In this document: one piece after another, positions 23,560 through 25,269 of the stretch
Numbering within the stretch: position 1 is the stretch's first letter
How the letters are laid out: every line of letters begins with the position of its first letter
DNA from: Psychrobacter sp. UBA3483
Lineage (GTDB): Bacteria > Pseudomonadota > Gammaproteobacteria > Pseudomonadales > Moraxellaceae
Direction of reading: 5' to 3'
Assembly: GCF_002377905.1 (NCBI RefSeq)
Contig: NZ_DFQS01000006.1
Coordinates: 1 to 25,269 of the forward strand
DNA: 25,269 nucleotides
Translations under genes and position numbers: made by a program
The notes under the pieces: model-generated
Databases searched by the model: none
What the model was told of the DNA's origin: nothing
What the model saw: the letters and a program-made list of their open reading frames with translations, nothing else

Positions 23560-24972
23560 CTATAGCAATACTCTAACCTTTGGATACACCATATTGGCAG
23601 GAGACAAAATATCATCTAGAGTTTCTTTGTCCATCAGTTTTTCTTCTAATACGATGTCGTAAACACTGCCGCCAGTTTCTTGAGCTCTTCTCGCAACAAA
23701 AGAAGAGGCGTCATAACCAAGGTGCGGATTTAGCGCGGTGACCAGACCGATATTATTGAATACCTCGACACTACATGCCTCGTTGTTCATCATCAGACCA
23801 TCGATACAGCGCGTGGCAAACATCTCACAGATATTGGCCAGCATGCTCATACCGGTAAACAAGTTAAAGGCAATGACGGGCTCAAAGACGTTGAGCTGTA
23901 GCTGACCGTTTTCTGACGCCATAGCGATAGTATGGTCGATACCCATGACATGGAAGCAAGCTTGGTTCACCACTTCAGGGATCACAGGGTTTACTTTACC
24001 CGGCATGATGGAGCTACCAGGCTGCATTTCAGGCAAGCGATATTGCGCCAAACCAGCTCGCGGACCCGAAGACTGCAAACGTAAGTCATGGGCAATCTTA
24101 GATAAACGCGCAGCAAAGAGACGCAAATTGCCAGACAAAGCCACATAAGCACTGGTGTCTTGTGTCGCTTCAATCAAATCTTCAGCAATATAATAAGGTC
24201 TGCCAGTCAAATCAGACAAGGTTTTGGCAACTTCTTCAGAATAGCCCGCTGGTGCATTCAAGCCCGTACCAATTGCTGTGCCGCCCATATTGATTTCATG
24301 AAACAGCGCACGAGTAGATTCGATACGATCCATCTCTTTTTTGATCATGGTTGCAAAGGCGTTGAACTCTTGACCCGCGGTCATAGGCACAGCGTCTTGC
24401 AAATGCGTGCGACCCATTTTTAATTGATCGGCAAGCTCCGCGCTTTTTTTCTTAAGGCTGTTATACAAGATATCCATTTTACTTAATAGATGGACACAGT
24501 ATTCATCTAACGCCACATTCATCGCTGTAGGGTAGGCGTCGTTGGTTGATTGTGACAAGTTGACATCGTTATTTGGATGCACGTGCTGATAGTCGCCTTT
24601 TTCGTAGCCTAGGATTTCTAAAGCACGGTTAGCAATCACTTCGTTGGCGTTCATATTGGTTGACGTACCTGCACCGCCTTGGAACATATCAACGATAAAC
24701 TGATCATGATATTTATCAGCAATTAAATCATCGCACGCCGCTGCGATAGCGTCTTTAACGGTGTCATTTAGTACACCTACTTTATTATTGGCAATCGCTG
24801 CCGCTTTTTTAACGGTGGCAAAGGCACGAATAAAGGTCGAAAACTGGTTTAAGCGCACTCCACTGACAGTAAAGTTTTCAAAAGCACGTAGGGTTTGGAT
24901 ACCATAGTAAGCATCAGCGGGCACGTCACGATAGCCGAGTAGGTCATGTTCTTGGCGAGTAGCAGTTGTCAT
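23560..24972 (-). CDS. aspA: Aspartate ammonia-lyase (aspartase)
   Basis: Cytosolic homotetramer that converts L-aspartate to fumarate and ammonia. 470 residues (E. coli 478). The fumarase/aspartase superfamily signature GSSIMPGKVNP is at 319-329 and forms the catalytic serine loop. The other two conserved regions are GGAGTSTNMNANEV (99-112) and GRTHLQDAVPMTAGQEF (187-203). Aspartase and class II fumarase are similar; I favour aspartase from GAGTSTNMNANEVIANRA and the N-terminal RQEHDLLGYRDVP. AAGGA stands 9-13 nt before the ATG on the minus strand. It feeds fumarate to the TCA cycle and releases ammonia. It is the only gene from its own promoter in this window. Confidence 0.95.
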   Translation of the reverse strand: MTTATRQEHDLLGYRDVPADAYYGIQTLRAFENFTVSGVRLNQFSTFIRAFATVKKAAAIANNKVGVLNDTVKDAIAAACDDLIADKYHDQFIVDMFQGGAGTSTNMNANEVIANRALEILGYEKGDYQHVHPNNDVNLSQSTNDAYPTAMNVALDEYCVHLLSKMDILYNSLKKKSAELADQLKMGRTHLQDAVPMTAGQEFNAFATMIKKEMDRIESTRALFHEINMGGTAIGTGLNAPAGYSEEVAKTLSDLTGRPYYIAEDLIEATQDTSAYVALSGNLRLFAARLSKIAHDLRLQSSGPRAGLAQYRLPEMQPGSSIMPGKVNPVIPEVVNQACFHVMGIDHTIAMASENGQLQLNVFEPVIAFNLFTGMSMLANICEMFATRCIDGLMMNNEACSVEVFNNIGLVTALNPHLGYDASSFVARRAQETGGSVYDIVLEEKLMDKETLDDILSPANMVYPKVRVLL

Positions 24973-25020
24973 GCAATAAATCCTTTCAATAAAAAGCCCT
25001 GATTAAGACGCAAAGATACC

Positions 25021-25038
25021 GTCATTTGTTAACATGAC
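25021..25038. promoter_or_regulatory. Inverted repeat in the aspA leader
   Basis: GTCAT (25021-25025) and ATGAC (25034-25038) flank TTGTTAAC. It lies 49-66 bases upstream of the aspA start, within the expected leader. It may be an operator. Confidence 0.3.
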
Positions 25039-25080
25039 AGTAATAGCCTTGCATTGGTAAGTCTATATGGTTGACCTTAT

Positions 25081-25110
25081 AGCATAAGCCTTTTAGGTAG
25101 GGATTAACAA
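25081..25110 (-). promoter_or_regulatory. Candidate aspA promoter
   Basis: On the minus strand, TTGTTA (25105-25110) and TATGCT (25081-25086) are separated by 18 bases. Each is a partial match to sigma-70 hexamers. It lies about 110 bases upstream of the ATG. Confidence 0.3.
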
Positions 25111-25254
25111 TGAATATTTATTACATGACGCATAATAAAACAAAAAACTTTATATGATAAATAGTAAGCGCTAAGCGTTTTTTTTTGAAAAAAACCATAA
25201 GCTCATTACATCCACCACTAAAAGCAAAGATAATACCAAACCCAAGATATATAG

Positions 25255-25269
25255 TATAATCCACTTATG
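25255..25269 (+). promoter_or_regulatory. Candidate -10 box for a gene to the right of the window
   Basis: TATAAT at 25255-25260 lies on the plus strand just before the edge. The window ends with ATG at 25267-25269, too close to be the first codon of that transcript unless it is leaderless. The 297 bases from 24973 to the edge hold no gene that I can see. Confidence 0.35.

Noticed and set aside
25168..25185. Terminator-like CGCT-A-AGCG followed by a T-run
   Set aside because: The loop would be a single base and the stem only four pairs, so it cannot form a stable terminator.

Overview
The window looks like a chromosomal housekeeping segment from a gammaproteobacterium of the Moraxellaceae, most likely Psychrobacter or a close relative. 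The grounds are the moderately AT-rich DNA, protein sequences close to but distinct from E. coli (SerC, FabI, FolE, HrpA, AspA), and a gene mix of LtrA, DUF1543, DUF1275 and a DASS transporter. The genus is an inference from general resemblance. I see no tRNA, rRNA, CRISPR array, complete insertion sequence, prophage or plasmid gene.

Layout. (1) 1-2257: the tail of an unknown gene, a long and divergent homologue of the DNA polymerase III psi subunit (holD-like), then serC with its terminator. (2) 2446-10371, all plus strand: a YejABEF-type peptide ABC importer (yejA, yejB, yejE, yejF) with a glyoxalase II gene (gloB) between yejA and yejB, followed by an LtrA-family membrane protein. (3) 10631-12676: an iron-type alcohol dehydrogenase with a palindrome at its predicted promoter, convergent with folE across a shared terminator. 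(4) 12677-13883: a divergent folE/fabI promoter region, then fabI. (5) 13929-16687: a DUF1275 membrane protein, a tiny acidic protein on the minus strand, and a DASS/SLC13 symporter whose upstream region holds a spaced direct repeat and a terminator-like leader hairpin. (6) 16745-18530: a metallophosphoesterase, a possible 26-codon leader ORF, a duplicated DUF1543 protein and a 104-residue orphan. (7) 18634-22980: the very large DEAH-box RNA helicase HrpA. (8) 23075-24972: a small lipoprotein convergent with aspA across a perfect 17-bp stem terminator.

How the genes fit together. The Yej genes form one importer: a periplasmic binding protein, two permeases and a double ATPase. The last three genes overlap or abut. 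GloB (methylglyoxal detoxification) is co-directional with them and probably co-transcribed. AspA makes fumarate from aspartate, and the DASS carrier probably moves C4-dicarboxylates or related anions; these two could be metabolically linked, but nothing in the sequence proves it. The remaining genes are independent core functions: serine synthesis, folate synthesis, fatty acid synthesis and RNA/ribosome quality control.

I found no clear undescribed large system. The most interesting items are the holD-like gene with a roughly 145-residue low-complexity insert, gloB inside the yej locus, the DASS leader hairpin and upstream repeats, and the small uncharacterised cluster between 16.7 and 18.5 kb.
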